From NCBI RefSeq assembly GCF_024320785.1, contig NZ_JANDBC010000001.1, positions 124,001 to 188,000 of the forward strand: a stretch of 64,000 nucleotides of DNA, given 5' to 3'. Shown here one piece after another: positions 42,063 to 51,900 of this stretch. The notes under the pieces are model-generated. The model ran no database searches. It had not been told where the DNA came from and saw nothing but the letters and a program-made list of their open reading frames with translations. This DNA is from Gracilimonas sediminicola. GTDB taxonomy: Bacteria > Bacteroidota > Rhodothermia > Balneolales > Balneolaceae. Made by a program: the position numbers and the translations under genes. The number at the start of each line of letters is the position of its first letter. Position 1 is the stretch's first letter.

Positions 42063-44528
42063 ATGCACGCTTTTTCTACTAAACTTATTACTGCTTGTGT
42101 TCTCTCCTTCTTACTAATTGCAGGCTGTACCTCTTCCAAAGAAACAACATCAAACCCCGCTCAAAAACCCTCCCGATCTGCCAGCCCTTCCTCTAATGGT
42201 ATTAAGCCTTACTCGGAAGTAATCACCGATAAAGCCAAAACCGATGAAGGCTTGTTTGATGTGCATTGGGTTGATGACAAACTCTACTACGAAATTCCGG
42301 ATTCCCTGCTAAACCGAGAGATGTTACTGGTAAGTCGTATCGCACAGGTACCAACCGATTATTTCGGGTTTTTCTCTGGAGGATCAAAAACCGCTGAACA
42401 GGTACTTACTTTCGAGCGTCAGCGCGATCAGATTTTAATCCGAAAGCAATCCTACAATGCCGTTGCCAGCGATACGCTGCCGATCTATAAATCAGTGAAG
42501 GCTAATAATTTTGCCCCCATTCTCGCTGCCTTCCCGATAGAAACCATTGGCAAAGACTCGGCTTCTGTGGTTATTGAAATGACCGAATTCTTCACTTCCG
42601 ATATTGAAGCCATAAGCGGTGCCATCAGCTTTTTACGAAGGCAATATCAGGTGCGGCGCCTGGATGGAAACCGAACCTATATTGAGTCTGCCAAGAGTTT
42701 CCCGAAGAATATTGAAGTCCGCCACGTACTTACCTACGATGCCGGCAATCCTCCCTCCGATCAGGGTACCAATACCCTGTCTATGCTGATGAATCAGTCT
42801 ATGGTGCTACTTCCCGAGGAGCCAATGCGACCCCGTTATGAAGACTATCGTGTGGGTTGGTTTACGGTCGATCAAATTGACTACGGACTGGAAGCTCAAA
42901 AAGCGAAGGAAGTCAGTTACATTCGCCGGTGGAGACTGGAACCCAAAGATCCCGAAGCTTATGCACGGGGCGAACTGGTAGAGCCGGTAAAACCGATAGT
43001 GTATTACCTCGACCCCGCTACTCCCAAGAAATATGTGCCATATGTAAAGCAAGGTGTGGAAGACTGGAATGAAGCCTTTGAAGCTGCAGGCTTTAAAAAT
43101 GCTGTGATTGCCAAAGAAGCGCCCTCCCCGGAAGAAGATCCGGACTGGAGTCCTGAAGACATTCGCTATTCCACCGTTCGCTGGGTAGCCAGCACCATTA
43201 GGAATGCGGTTGGGCCAAGTGTGAGCGATCCCCGAACCGGCGAAATTATTGAAAGTGATATTGTTTGGTACCATAATCACATGCGTTCTTATCGCAACCG
43301 GTTGATGATTGAAACGGGAGCTGCTAACCCAGATGCCCGAAAACTACAGCTGGATGATGACCTGATTGGCGAAACCATGCGCCGGGTAATTGCTCACGAA
43401 GTGGGTCATGCTATCGGACTTCCCCATAACATGCAGTCCAGTTCGGCTTATCCTGTGGATTCCCTTCGCTCCGGTACTTTTACGCAAGAGTATGGAATCG
43501 CAACCACCATCATGGAGTATGCACGCCAGAACTACATTGCTCAGCCCGGTGATGAGAACATCCGGTTCATTCGAAAAATCGGACCCTACGATAAATATGC
43601 TGTAAACTGGGGATACCGTGTAATTACTGAGGCTGAAACTCCCGAAGATGAAAAACCCATTCTGGACAGCTGGATTGAAGAAAAAGCCGGCGACCCTGTT
43701 TATCGTTTTGCTTCTTCCACAGGCTGGGATCCTTCTTCTCAAACCGAGGATTTATCCAACGATCCGGTTCAGGCCAGTACCTATGGACTCATGAACCTGA
43801 AACGTGTGGTTCCGAATTTAATCGAATGGACTTCCACTCCGGGTGAAGGTTATGATGATCTGGAAGAAATTTATGGTGAATTGGTTTTCCAATGGGCTCG
43901 TTATGCCGGCCATGTTTCCACCAATATTGGCGGTGTTTACCAGGAGCGAAAGGCTTCCGATCAGGACGGAGTGCTTTATACCCCGGTGCCTGCTGATTAC
44001 CAAAAAGAAGCCATGGATTTCCTCAATGACCATGTTTTCACTACGCCCGACTGGCTGCTGGACAAGGAGATCCTCCGCCGTATAGAACACGCCGGAGCCC
44101 TCGAAAGAGTCAAAAACCTGCAGGCTCGTTTACTGAATGATGTGATGGATGCCGGCGTAATGCTGAGACTGAACGAAGCACATACTTTCGATGAAGATGC
44201 CTATGCCCCGCTTGACATGCTGGAAGATTTACGACGCGGTGTTTGGAGTGAAGTGTACTCCCCTGCTGCAATCGATCCCTATCGCCGTAACTTGCAGCGA
44301 ATGTATATTCAGAACATTGAAGAGATGTTTGAGAATGATGAAGTCGGAAGGTCATGGAATCCGGTAGATGTGGCTACTTCTGATATCCGCCCACTTTTAC
44401 GGGTTGAGCTTAATACTCTTCAGGCTGATCTTCAAAGAGCTCAGAGTCGTATCCCCGATGCCGTTTCCAAAGCGCACATTGCGGACATCCTTGAGCGCAT
44501 TGACGGGATTTTAAACCCAACTGATTAA
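42063..44528 (+). CDS. Zinc-dependent metzincin lipoprotein protease
   Basis: Exported metalloprotease of 821 residues with lipobox IAGC near residue 22. The zinc motif HEVGHAIGLPH gives His445, Glu446, His449 and His455. It matches the large DUF5117/DUF5118-type metalloproteases common in Bacteroidota: an N-terminal conserved domain with LVSRIAQVPTDYFGF, a middle domain with YYLDPATPKKYVPYVKQGVE and the catalytic region, then a helical C-terminal domain. Substrate is unknown; it likely acts on proteins outside the inner membrane. It is monocistronic with a terminator. Confidence 0.88.
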   Translation: MHAFSTKLITACVLSFLLIAGCTSSKETTSNPAQKPSRSASPSSNGIKPYSEVITDKAKTDEGLFDVHWVDDKLYYEIPDSLLNREMLLVSRIAQVPTDYFGFFSGGSKTAEQVLTFERQRDQILIRKQSYNAVASDTLPIYKSVKANNFAPILAAFPIETIGKDSASVVIEMTEFFTSDIEAISGAISFLRRQYQVRRLDGNRTYIESAKSFPKNIEVRHVLTYDAGNPPSDQGTNTLSMLMNQSMVLLPEEPMRPRYEDYRVGWFTVDQIDYGLEAQKAKEVSYIRRWRLEPKDPEAYARGELVEPVKPIVYYLDPATPKKYVPYVKQGVEDWNEAFEAAGFKNAVIAKEAPSPEEDPDWSPEDIRYSTVRWVASTIRNAVGPSVSDPRTGEIIESDIVWYHNHMRSYRNRLMIETGAANPDARKLQLDDDLIGETMRRVIAHEVGHAIGLPHNMQSSSAYPVDSLRSGTFTQEYGIATTIMEYARQNYIAQPGDENIRFIRKIGPYDKYAVNWGYRVITEAETPEDEKPILDSWIEEKAGDPVYRFASSTGWDPSSQTEDLSNDPVQASTYGLMNLKRVVPNLIEWTSTPGEGYDDLEEIYGELVFQWARYAGHVSTNIGGVYQERKASDQDGVLYTPVPADYQKEAMDFLNDHVFTTPDWLLDKEILRRIEHAGALERVKNLQARLLNDVMDAGVMLRLNEAHTFDEDAYAPLDMLEDLRRGVWSEVYSPAAIDPYRRNLQRMYIQNIEEMFENDEVGRSWNPVDVATSDIRPLLRVELNTLQADLQRAQSRIPDAVSKAHIADILERIDGILNPTD

Positions 44529-44553
44529 ACGAACAGTATTAGGTATTAGAATT

Positions 44554-44587
44554 ATAGCTTCTGTGTAAAAGCAGGAGCTATTTTTTT
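44554..44587 (+). terminator. Terminator after the metalloprotease gene
   Basis: ATAGCTTCT (44554-44562) pairs with AGGAGCTAT (44573-44581, one G-T pair), followed by T6. It lies between convergent genes. Confidence 0.85.
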
Positions 44588-44855
44588 ATTTAAGCTTCAG
44601 AGCTTTCAGAACACCTTTTTCGGTGATTTTTACGTGTCCGTACAGGAACGGCCCGCCTATACTCGCTATGTTAATCAGTTCTTTATTCTCAAGGTATTCC
44701 AGCAGGTTCTTAAGTTCTGCTCTGTCAACCTCAAGTTCTTCAGCAAGCTCTTCGACTGGTATTTTTTTATCGGTATCTTTTTCACACAGCTCCCCAAGTT
44801 GTAAGAGTAGCTGTTTAGCCCTGCTATTAAAATCTCCACCAATTAACATATACAT
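44586..44855 (-). CDS. Small winged-helix-like protein, unknown
   Basis: An 89-residue protein with a predicted helix-turn-helix: KIPVEELAEELEVDRAELKNLLEYLENKELI followed by a wing-like GPFLYGHVKITEKGVLKAL (about 30-88). It resembles small MarR- or DUF-type DNA-binding domains, but no family is clear. It may regulate itself or the divergent kinase gene, since a GTTAATG-N9-CATTAAC inverted repeat lies between them. Confidence 0.6.
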   Translation of the reverse strand: MYMLIGGDFNSRAKQLLLQLGELCEKDTDKKIPVEELAEELEVDRAELKNLLEYLENKELINIASIGGPFLYGHVKITEKGVLKALKLK

Positions 44856-44908
44856 GCTTAATTCAATCGTTGGCTAAGAATCCCCAATTCAGCTAAAGAG
44901 AAGGTTAC

Positions 44909-44931
44909 GTTAATGTTAAGCTATCATTAAC
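44909..44931. promoter_or_regulatory. Inverted repeat in the divergent promoter region
   Basis: GTTAATG (44909-44915) and CATTAAC (44925-44931) with a 9-bp spacer, between the small winged-helix gene and the sensor kinase gene. A candidate operator. Confidence 0.35.
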
Positions 44932-45032
44932 ATGACTTTGACGGAAATGATAAAGCGATGATTATAAGACTATTCTAATCGATTATTTGCTCAGTTAGGC
45001 GGAACTTAAGCCTTAATAAAAATAGGTGTTTT

Positions 45033-47144
45033 ATGTTAGATGGGTTGACGCTGAGGAATAGAATTTTCCTATTCTCTTCTCTTTTGTTGCTGATGGCATT
45101 CCTGCTGATGTGGATATTCGTACGTCCGCAGTACAGGGAAGCTATCATTAATGAGCGTACCACCATTGTATCCCAGCTTCAGGAATACTCCTTAAAACGC
45201 TCCGATCAGATTATCCGAAACTGGCTGAATTCCACCAATTACACAGCTGAAGAAATAGCCAAAGCCCCGGAGCAAACCCAGAATATCGTTACCAAAACCA
45301 TCAACCTGACGCCTGGCTTGATGAGAATCACCATTTCGGAGCAATCATCGACTGAGTCAGTTGACATGAGGCGTTCTTTTTATGATGAAGTTGATTTCAG
45401 TGGTATTAAATACAAATGGTATCCCTCTCGCCTGGATCCCATGATTAACGTTAGCTGGAGCCCCGACACCCTACAAAACACCCATTTCTTCATAGCCAAG
45501 CGGGTAATCCAAATCGGCGGTAATATCTTTCAGCTGGATATGTTTTTTGATGCATCGCAAATCACCCGGGAGCTTATTAACATTCCGTTGGGAGGAAATT
45601 ATGTGGCTAACATCGTCAGCGGAACCGGTGATAACATTGTCCCCGAACAGCCATTTGAATTTCCTGCTTTCCTGGTTGGTGATGCCAGCTACTCCAGTCA
45701 ATCTACCATAGAAATGAACGGGAGTAATTGGTTCGTTATGACTTCCCGGTTTCAAACCACTCCATTTTGGCATGTGATAGCGGTGGAAGACTCTTTTATC
45801 CTGCAGCCGGTGCATGATTTAATCAGGTTTTCGGTGATAACCGGTGGCGTTATTCTCTTCATCCTGTTTTGCTTTAGCTGGTATGTAAGTATTCACGTAA
45901 ACAAACCGGTTGAACAGATTATAACAGACGTAGAATACCTGAGCGCCCTGAACTTTGAACATCAGATTAAGCCCGTTTCACTCCCTGAATTTGACCTCAT
46001 GCAGGAAACGCTGGAAAACATCAGGCTTACCCTACAGCGCTATCAGAAAATAAATGTGGAAAGAATCATCCTGGAAGAATCCAAGAACAAGTACATGATG
46101 ACCTATTCCGAGGATCTGATTGGTATTTTGGATGAGAACCAGCATTTCAGCTTCCTGAATAACAATTTCCAAAACTTCCTGAACAGCCTTCAGCTGGATC
46201 CAAAGGTTATTACCCCGGATGAAATTTTGGAGCACGCTGATATCCAAACCACCAAGCTTGAGCAGAATATCCATTACCCGGACCCTTATACCATTAAGAT
46301 TAACCGGGCGGAATTGTCCCATTCTCTAAAAGAAGAGAAATCGTATTTCTATGATTTCCAGTATGTGACCATCGTTGATCAGGAGGATAATGAACAAGCT
46401 GCGATGATTATCCTGCACGACAAAACCGAAGACCGCCTGAATGATATCAAGCGAAATGACATGATTAACATCATTGTACATGAGCTTAAAAACCCGATTA
46501 GTGGGGTACTCGGGCTTTCGCAGATATTGCTGGAGAATGATAATATTGAGGATGAAGAACAGCAGGTTTTGGTAAACCAGATTCATTTATCGGGCGACCG
46601 AATGAACAAGCTGGTAAATCGCTTCCTTGAAATTCAACGACTGGAATCCGGTAAGAACTCTGCTGAATTTGAAAATGTAGATCTGGAGAAAGTAGTTGAG
46701 CATGTTCAGCAAATAACCAGCCCCCTCCTTAGCGAGAAAAACCTGAGAATAGATTCAAAGAAAACCGGCCGTGATTTTAAAGTGAAAGGAAACAGTGATC
46801 TATTATTTGATGCTGTGCAAAACCTGATCAGTAATGCCATCAAATACGGGGATGAAAACCGAACCATTGAGATTCAGCTTACTGAAACACCAGAGAACAT
46901 CCGCTTTAGCGTAACCGATCATGGTTTTGGGATAAGTACCGAAGATCAAAAGAAAATTTTCGACAAGTTTTATCGCGTCCGGTCTAAAGCAACCGCCCGG
47001 GAAAAAGGGACGGGATTGGGCCTGGCTTATGTTCGCGAGATTATGCATCAGCACGATGGGGAAATTGAGCTGGAATCGAATGAAGCTATTGGCAGCCGTT
47101 TTACCCTGGTAATCCCAAAAACAAATGGACAGAGCCTCACCTGA
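45033..47144 (+). CDS. Membrane sensor histidine kinase with PAS domain
   Basis: Sensor kinase of 703 residues. TM1 (about 10-30) and TM2 (about 265-287) enclose a ~230-residue periplasmic sensor region. A HAMP-like/PAS region (about 350-455) follows, then HisKA with the phosphoacceptor His483 in VHELKNPISG and a HATPase domain with N, G1, F and G2 boxes (NLISNAIKYG, DHGFGIS, GTGLGLAY). No receiver or separate response regulator is adjacent, so its partner is unknown. Its stop is one base before the FecR-domain gene, so the two are probably co-translated. Confidence 0.9.
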   Translation: MLDGLTLRNRIFLFSSLLLLMAFLLMWIFVRPQYREAIINERTTIVSQLQEYSLKRSDQIIRNWLNSTNYTAEEIAKAPEQTQNIVTKTINLTPGLMRITISEQSSTESVDMRRSFYDEVDFSGIKYKWYPSRLDPMINVSWSPDTLQNTHFFIAKRVIQIGGNIFQLDMFFDASQITRELINIPLGGNYVANIVSGTGDNIVPEQPFEFPAFLVGDASYSSQSTIEMNGSNWFVMTSRFQTTPFWHVIAVEDSFILQPVHDLIRFSVITGGVILFILFCFSWYVSIHVNKPVEQIITDVEYLSALNFEHQIKPVSLPEFDLMQETLENIRLTLQRYQKINVERIILEESKNKYMMTYSEDLIGILDENQHFSFLNNNFQNFLNSLQLDPKVITPDEILEHADIQTTKLEQNIHYPDPYTIKINRAELSHSLKEEKSYFYDFQYVTIVDQEDNEQAAMIILHDKTEDRLNDIKRNDMINIIVHELKNPISGVLGLSQILLENDNIEDEEQQVLVNQIHLSGDRMNKLVNRFLEIQRLESGKNSAEFENVDLEKVVEHVQQITSPLLSEKNLRIDSKKTGRDFKVKGNSDLLFDAVQNLISNAIKYGDENRTIEIQLTETPENIRFSVTDHGFGISTEDQKKIFDKFYRVRSKATAREKGTGLGLAYVREIMHQHDGEIELESNEAIGSRFTLVIPKTNGQSLT

Positions 47145-47145
47145 T

Positions 47146-48924
47146 ATGAAATACCGCTATCTGCTCATATCGCTGATGTTGTTTTCTGTTGAACCGGGAG
47201 AAATCTATGCCCAACAAAACCCGCTCACCTTTCAATCACAGGATTTGCAGCTGATCGCCCAGCGCTATACGGGAAGCACGGTCAACTGGCCCCTTGTTAT
47301 CGAAATGGCCTCGCACGATGTTGATAAAAATTCCTTTACGCTGGAACCGTCGGCCATCCTGCAGTTACAGAATTTTGCTGAGTTTTCTTCGAAAGTGAAC
47401 GAACAACAAAAGCGGATCAGTGACCTCATTAATTCCGGGGCCACCGTATTTGCTGCTGAAGAATATGCAGCCGTTAAGGAAATTATCAGCAAATATTCTA
47501 CCTCCATCAGTGAGGGTGAACTGGACCAGGCTATTGGCTATGCCGGGCAGCTGGAGCAAGCTGTCGACGAAATGGAAAGCACCCTGATGAATAACCGGAT
47601 TGTGGACGTGCAGGCTCAGCTCAGTAAAAAGAAAGGGGAAGTAAATAAGAGAGTTGGGCTACTGGGCAGCTGGTCGGACTCATTTATTGGAGATTTATTC
47701 AAGCAATCGGACGGCATCAGAACGCTGATTGAAAGCTACGCCACCCTCTCCTTTACCGACGGCAGTGATATTCAGGTAAACCCCAATACCATCGCCGTAA
47801 TCCGTAAATCCCGAATTGATAAGCTCAACAATGCAAGCGATACGGAAATTACCTTAGAAGACGGCGGTTTGTTAGCCAAACTTTCTGCCGCCGGAAAAGA
47901 CCGAAGTACATATGTATTGAACGCCGGGCCTTCACGTACTGAACTGAAAACTCAAAATTTTTATGCCGAAACGGAAGGAGTTGAACGGGCCAAGCTATCC
48001 AATTACGACGGAGAAGCCATCATTAACTCCAACGATATCACCATCACCATCCAAAAAAATCAGGGTACCATTGTAGAGGAAGGAAAAGATCCGTTACAAC
48101 CGGTGGAACTTCTTCCTGCTCCGGAACTGGACTGGTCATCGGCTGATACCCTTATCAATGAAGAGGAACTTCTTTTTGCTTTCCGGGAAATAGACGACGC
48201 TGCTAATTACCGGGTCCAATATAGTAACTCTCCGAACTTTGACGGCCAACTTACTGAAGTAACCACCACCGAAACAGCGGTAAATATTGAAAACCTGCCT
48301 ATGGGTATGACCTACGTTCGGGTTCAGGCTACGGATCAGCTTGGGCTTAGAGGACCATTTTCCAAAACAGCGAGAATTATCCGAAACGTAGATAATCAGC
48401 CCCCTCCGGTGTTTGTGGATAACATTCGGGGCAACATGTTGTTAACCTCGGGCGATACCTACGCTGTTGAAGGCGTTACTGAACCTGATGCCGTTCTCAC
48501 CATGAATGGAAAGAGAGTGTCGGTAGCTTCATCCGGTCGCTTTTCACATACCCTTTCGGATTTATCGGGAGAAACCGATATAAAAATCATATCCAGAGAC
48601 CCGACCGGTAATGTATCCGAACTGGATGTAATTGTAGCCCGGCTTACCGAAGATCGGCTCTATAATTTCAACATTGGTAAAGCTTCTGCATTACAATCTA
48701 ACCGAGTAAAAGCAGGCAGTACTATTATTTCCTCTAAAGCTTACAATGGGTTGAAGGTGATAATTTCAAACCAACAGCAGTCCCGAACTATTGCAACCGA
48801 CGGTCAGGGCCGCTGGGGGACTAAAATCACGTTTATTCCCGGCGAACTAACCATTGCCTTTAAGGACGTGAGCACAGATCAAACCTATTTAACGAAGACA
48901 TTTATTGTTGAGGCAGACCAATGA
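47146..48924 (+). CDS. LysM-like/FecR-domain/FN3-like exported protein
   Basis: Exported protein of about 592 residues. After a signal peptide it has a LysM-like start (DLQLIAQRYTGSTVNWPLVI), a helical coiled segment (about 60-165), a FecR domain (about 200-300; TLSFTDGSDIQVNPNT), then an FN3-like domain (WSSADTLINEEELLFAFREI) and two C-terminal beta domains. It is not a classic FecR anti-sigma protein because there is no sigma-factor gene or cytoplasmic part. ATG 47146 is chosen over a start 21 bases upstream, which lacks a signal peptide. The stop overlaps the PKD gene (ATGA). Confidence 0.78.
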   Translation: MKYRYLLISLMLFSVEPGEIYAQQNPLTFQSQDLQLIAQRYTGSTVNWPLVIEMASHDVDKNSFTLEPSAILQLQNFAEFSSKVNEQQKRISDLINSGATVFAAEEYAAVKEIISKYSTSISEGELDQAIGYAGQLEQAVDEMESTLMNNRIVDVQAQLSKKKGEVNKRVGLLGSWSDSFIGDLFKQSDGIRTLIESYATLSFTDGSDIQVNPNTIAVIRKSRIDKLNNASDTEITLEDGGLLAKLSAAGKDRSTYVLNAGPSRTELKTQNFYAETEGVERAKLSNYDGEAIINSNDITITIQKNQGTIVEEGKDPLQPVELLPAPELDWSSADTLINEEELLFAFREIDDAANYRVQYSNSPNFDGQLTEVTTTETAVNIENLPMGMTYVRVQATDQLGLRGPFSKTARIIRNVDNQPPPVFVDNIRGNMLLTSGDTYAVEGVTEPDAVLTMNGKRVSVASSGRFSHTLSDLSGETDIKIISRDPTGNVSELDVIVARLTEDRLYNFNIGKASALQSNRVKAGSTIISSKAYNGLKVIISNQQQSRTIATDGQGRWGTKITFIPGELTIAFKDVSTDQTYLTKTFIVEADQ

Positions 48925-51900
48925 AGAAAATAGCCTTTTGTACATATCTTCTTCTGATGTTTTTTCTATCTCCGCTGGCTTTGCTGCAGGCGCAGGATAT
49001 GTTTCTCTCTATATCGGGACGGAATACCGAGTTCAAAAGCGGGGACAACCGACATCAGTATGACATCTGGATAAAGCCGGATGCCGATGCTCCCAAAGCT
49101 ATGCTTCAGCTTTTTGATGCCGGTATTGGCGGTACCATTGATCAGATTACCACCACAAACGCCAACACCACAACCACCTATCGCATCTATCCTTTTGATG
49201 AGCTCTATTCATTCAGTGATAACCAAATTACTGAGAAATCCGGTAATAGTTCAGACCTGGAAACTTTGTCGGTGATGAACGAAGAACGATTCAAAGGCCG
49301 CTGGATTAACCTATTTGTGCTCAACGAAGAAGTTGAAAATGGATTCATCGTTCGGGTTACAGCCGATGGCGGGAATGATGTAAATAATTTTGACCTGAGA
49401 GTCAGAAATACGGTTGGTGATCCGCTTGAAGGTCAACCCTGGAAGATTATCACCATAGACCTGGGGATTGGCATTTTTGATATGTCACCGGAACAGAGCG
49501 TACAAGTGAAGCCCTACAGTCCGGGCGTTGAGCTCCCAACTTTGGAAGCCGACGGTGAAGAAGACAGTAAGATTGAAATCACCGATGCAACCGGAACGTA
49601 CTACCCACTTAGTCAGGAAAACACCCGCCTCCCTGAAAACAGCTTTGGTATTGAAAACGAATGGGCCGTAAGCATCAGCGGCTCCAGGCAGATACTGAAC
49701 AACATCGCAATTTACGGTAAGGAACGGCCTATTTTATGGTTGTATGAAGGTCACTTCCATCCGACTGCAAAACCCGATTTCAATATTCAAACCACCACCG
49801 CCAATAACTGTACGGATAAAACTTTCAGGCTCGGCAGCACTATCCTTTCGCAAAGAGAGATGCAGAATGCGGAATGGACTATTAACGAAAAAACACTGGC
49901 TACCGGTTTTTCTCCAAACATACCGTTTACCGTTCGGGGCAAACAAACCATACATGTGAAAGTACCCAACCCGGTACCGAATGTGCTGCCAAAATTCTGG
50001 GTCACTTCAACAGACATAGATATTACCAGTCCGCCCATTGCCCGCTTGCAAAGTCCAAAGGAAATTGTAGCACCCGGAGAGGTTATCACCCTTTCGGCGG
50101 AAAACTCTTACGATCTCGGCAGGCAGGAATTGAGCTATACCTGGTTTGTAAACGGACGTCCGGCAGGTAATGGGCCAACCTTTGATTTCTCTTCAGAGGA
50201 TGCCGGCACTCATATCATTTCGGTTCGGGTGAGTAATAGTGGAACTGTAGCGAGGTGTAACAACAGCCAGCGCCAGCTGCGTATCCGTGTAAATAGTCAG
50301 CCTTATGCTGAAATTCGTTACGACTCTACCTTCCAGACCGGCCAGTTACTTACCTTTTCTGCCATAAACATAAACGACAGTGACGGCGATTCCCTCAGCT
50401 ATGAATGGGAAGGATTGGGAGTTACCGGCAGCGAGAATACAAAGCGCGAGGTGGCTATAAGCCATTTAGCCACCGGCACCTTTGATGTAACCTTAACGGT
50501 TGATGATAATACTAATACCGATAATTCCCGGTTTACTATCACCGGTTCGTACACGGTTACTCCTCCCCGCGCCAAGAACGTGCAGGCATCATCGGATTCT
50601 ACTTTAAGTGATTCTACTCAATCCGGTCCTGCAACTGATAGCCTTTTGACAGATGAGATTCAGTTTGAACAACCGCTTCCCGATCCCAACGCGGTTATCG
50701 AAGCGCCGCGGGTTTCATCGGTTTCAAAAGTTGGATTTACGCTGAATGATTCTCTCACGACTTCCACCAACACCGCTTCCGATTCCGTTCTTATTGAGTG
50801 GGATTTTGGGGATGGAACAGTAGCTTCCGGTGTTCAGCCTTCTCATTTGTATGAGAAACCCGGCACCTATGCAGTCAATGTGACCATCAGGAAAGGAGAT
50901 GAGGTAGAGAAAAAGCGCCATGTGATTGTGATAAACGAATATCCGGTTGCTGATTTTACCGTGCCTGACACGCTTGCCGGCGGACACGCCTTCCGGGTTG
51001 ATGGCACCCAAAGCACAGACAAGGATGGTTTTATTACCGGCTACCAGTGGTATATAGATGGTGTGCCTGCTGCCACGGGCCCAAACCCAACGCTGACGAT
51101 CAACGACCCCGGCGAACACACCATTTCCCTGAGAGTTCAGGATAATTCCGGTCACGAAAATGCCCAGGACCTTTCCAGCAAGGATGTATGGGTGAATCAT
51201 GCTCCGGTACTTAAATGGAATATCACCCCGGATAAAATTGCGCCGGGTGATGAAGTAACGTTCGATGCCACCGAAACCTACGATCCGGATGGTGAGATTC
51301 GGGAGCTGAAATGGTCGTTCCCGGATGGAACTGAAATGAACGGCCCCATTGTAACCAAAAGCTTTGGAGAAAGCGGACCGCATTACTTTACTCTCACAGC
51401 TACCGACAATCAGGGTCTTGCTAATTCCACCATTTCTAAAGAAGGGACGGTCAACATAAACCATGAGCCTTATATCATTACAGAACGAGTAGTCCGGTCC
51501 AACTCCCTCGATATTAAACTGGATGCTTCCGAGACGTATGATGTAGATAACGACCAAGTGTTTTTTGAATGGACACTCCCGGATGGCTCCAAGCGAAATG
51601 AAGCCAGTTTCAGCTGGAGAGCTCCGGAATTTGGGGTACACATCGTGGGCTTATCCGTACATGACGGACTTGGATTATCCAACAGCCGTAACCAGGAAAC
51701 CATCCGCATACTTATCAATCGCCCAGTTGAAGCAATCGTTGATTCCCTGATTGCCACCTGTAGCGGAAAAACAGTTTTATTCAACAGTTCAAGCAGTATC
51801 GATCCAGATGGAAACGACTTTGATGTAACCTGGTATTTTGGGAATGGAGAAACCTCCAAAGAAGCGAACCCCTCTTATGTTTATGATGCCCCCGGTGTTT

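Noticed and set aside
50724-51641. A 305-residue minus-strand frame inside the PKD gene
   Set aside because: It is antisense to repeated PKD modules that have clear motifs; it has no ribosome site and no similarity.
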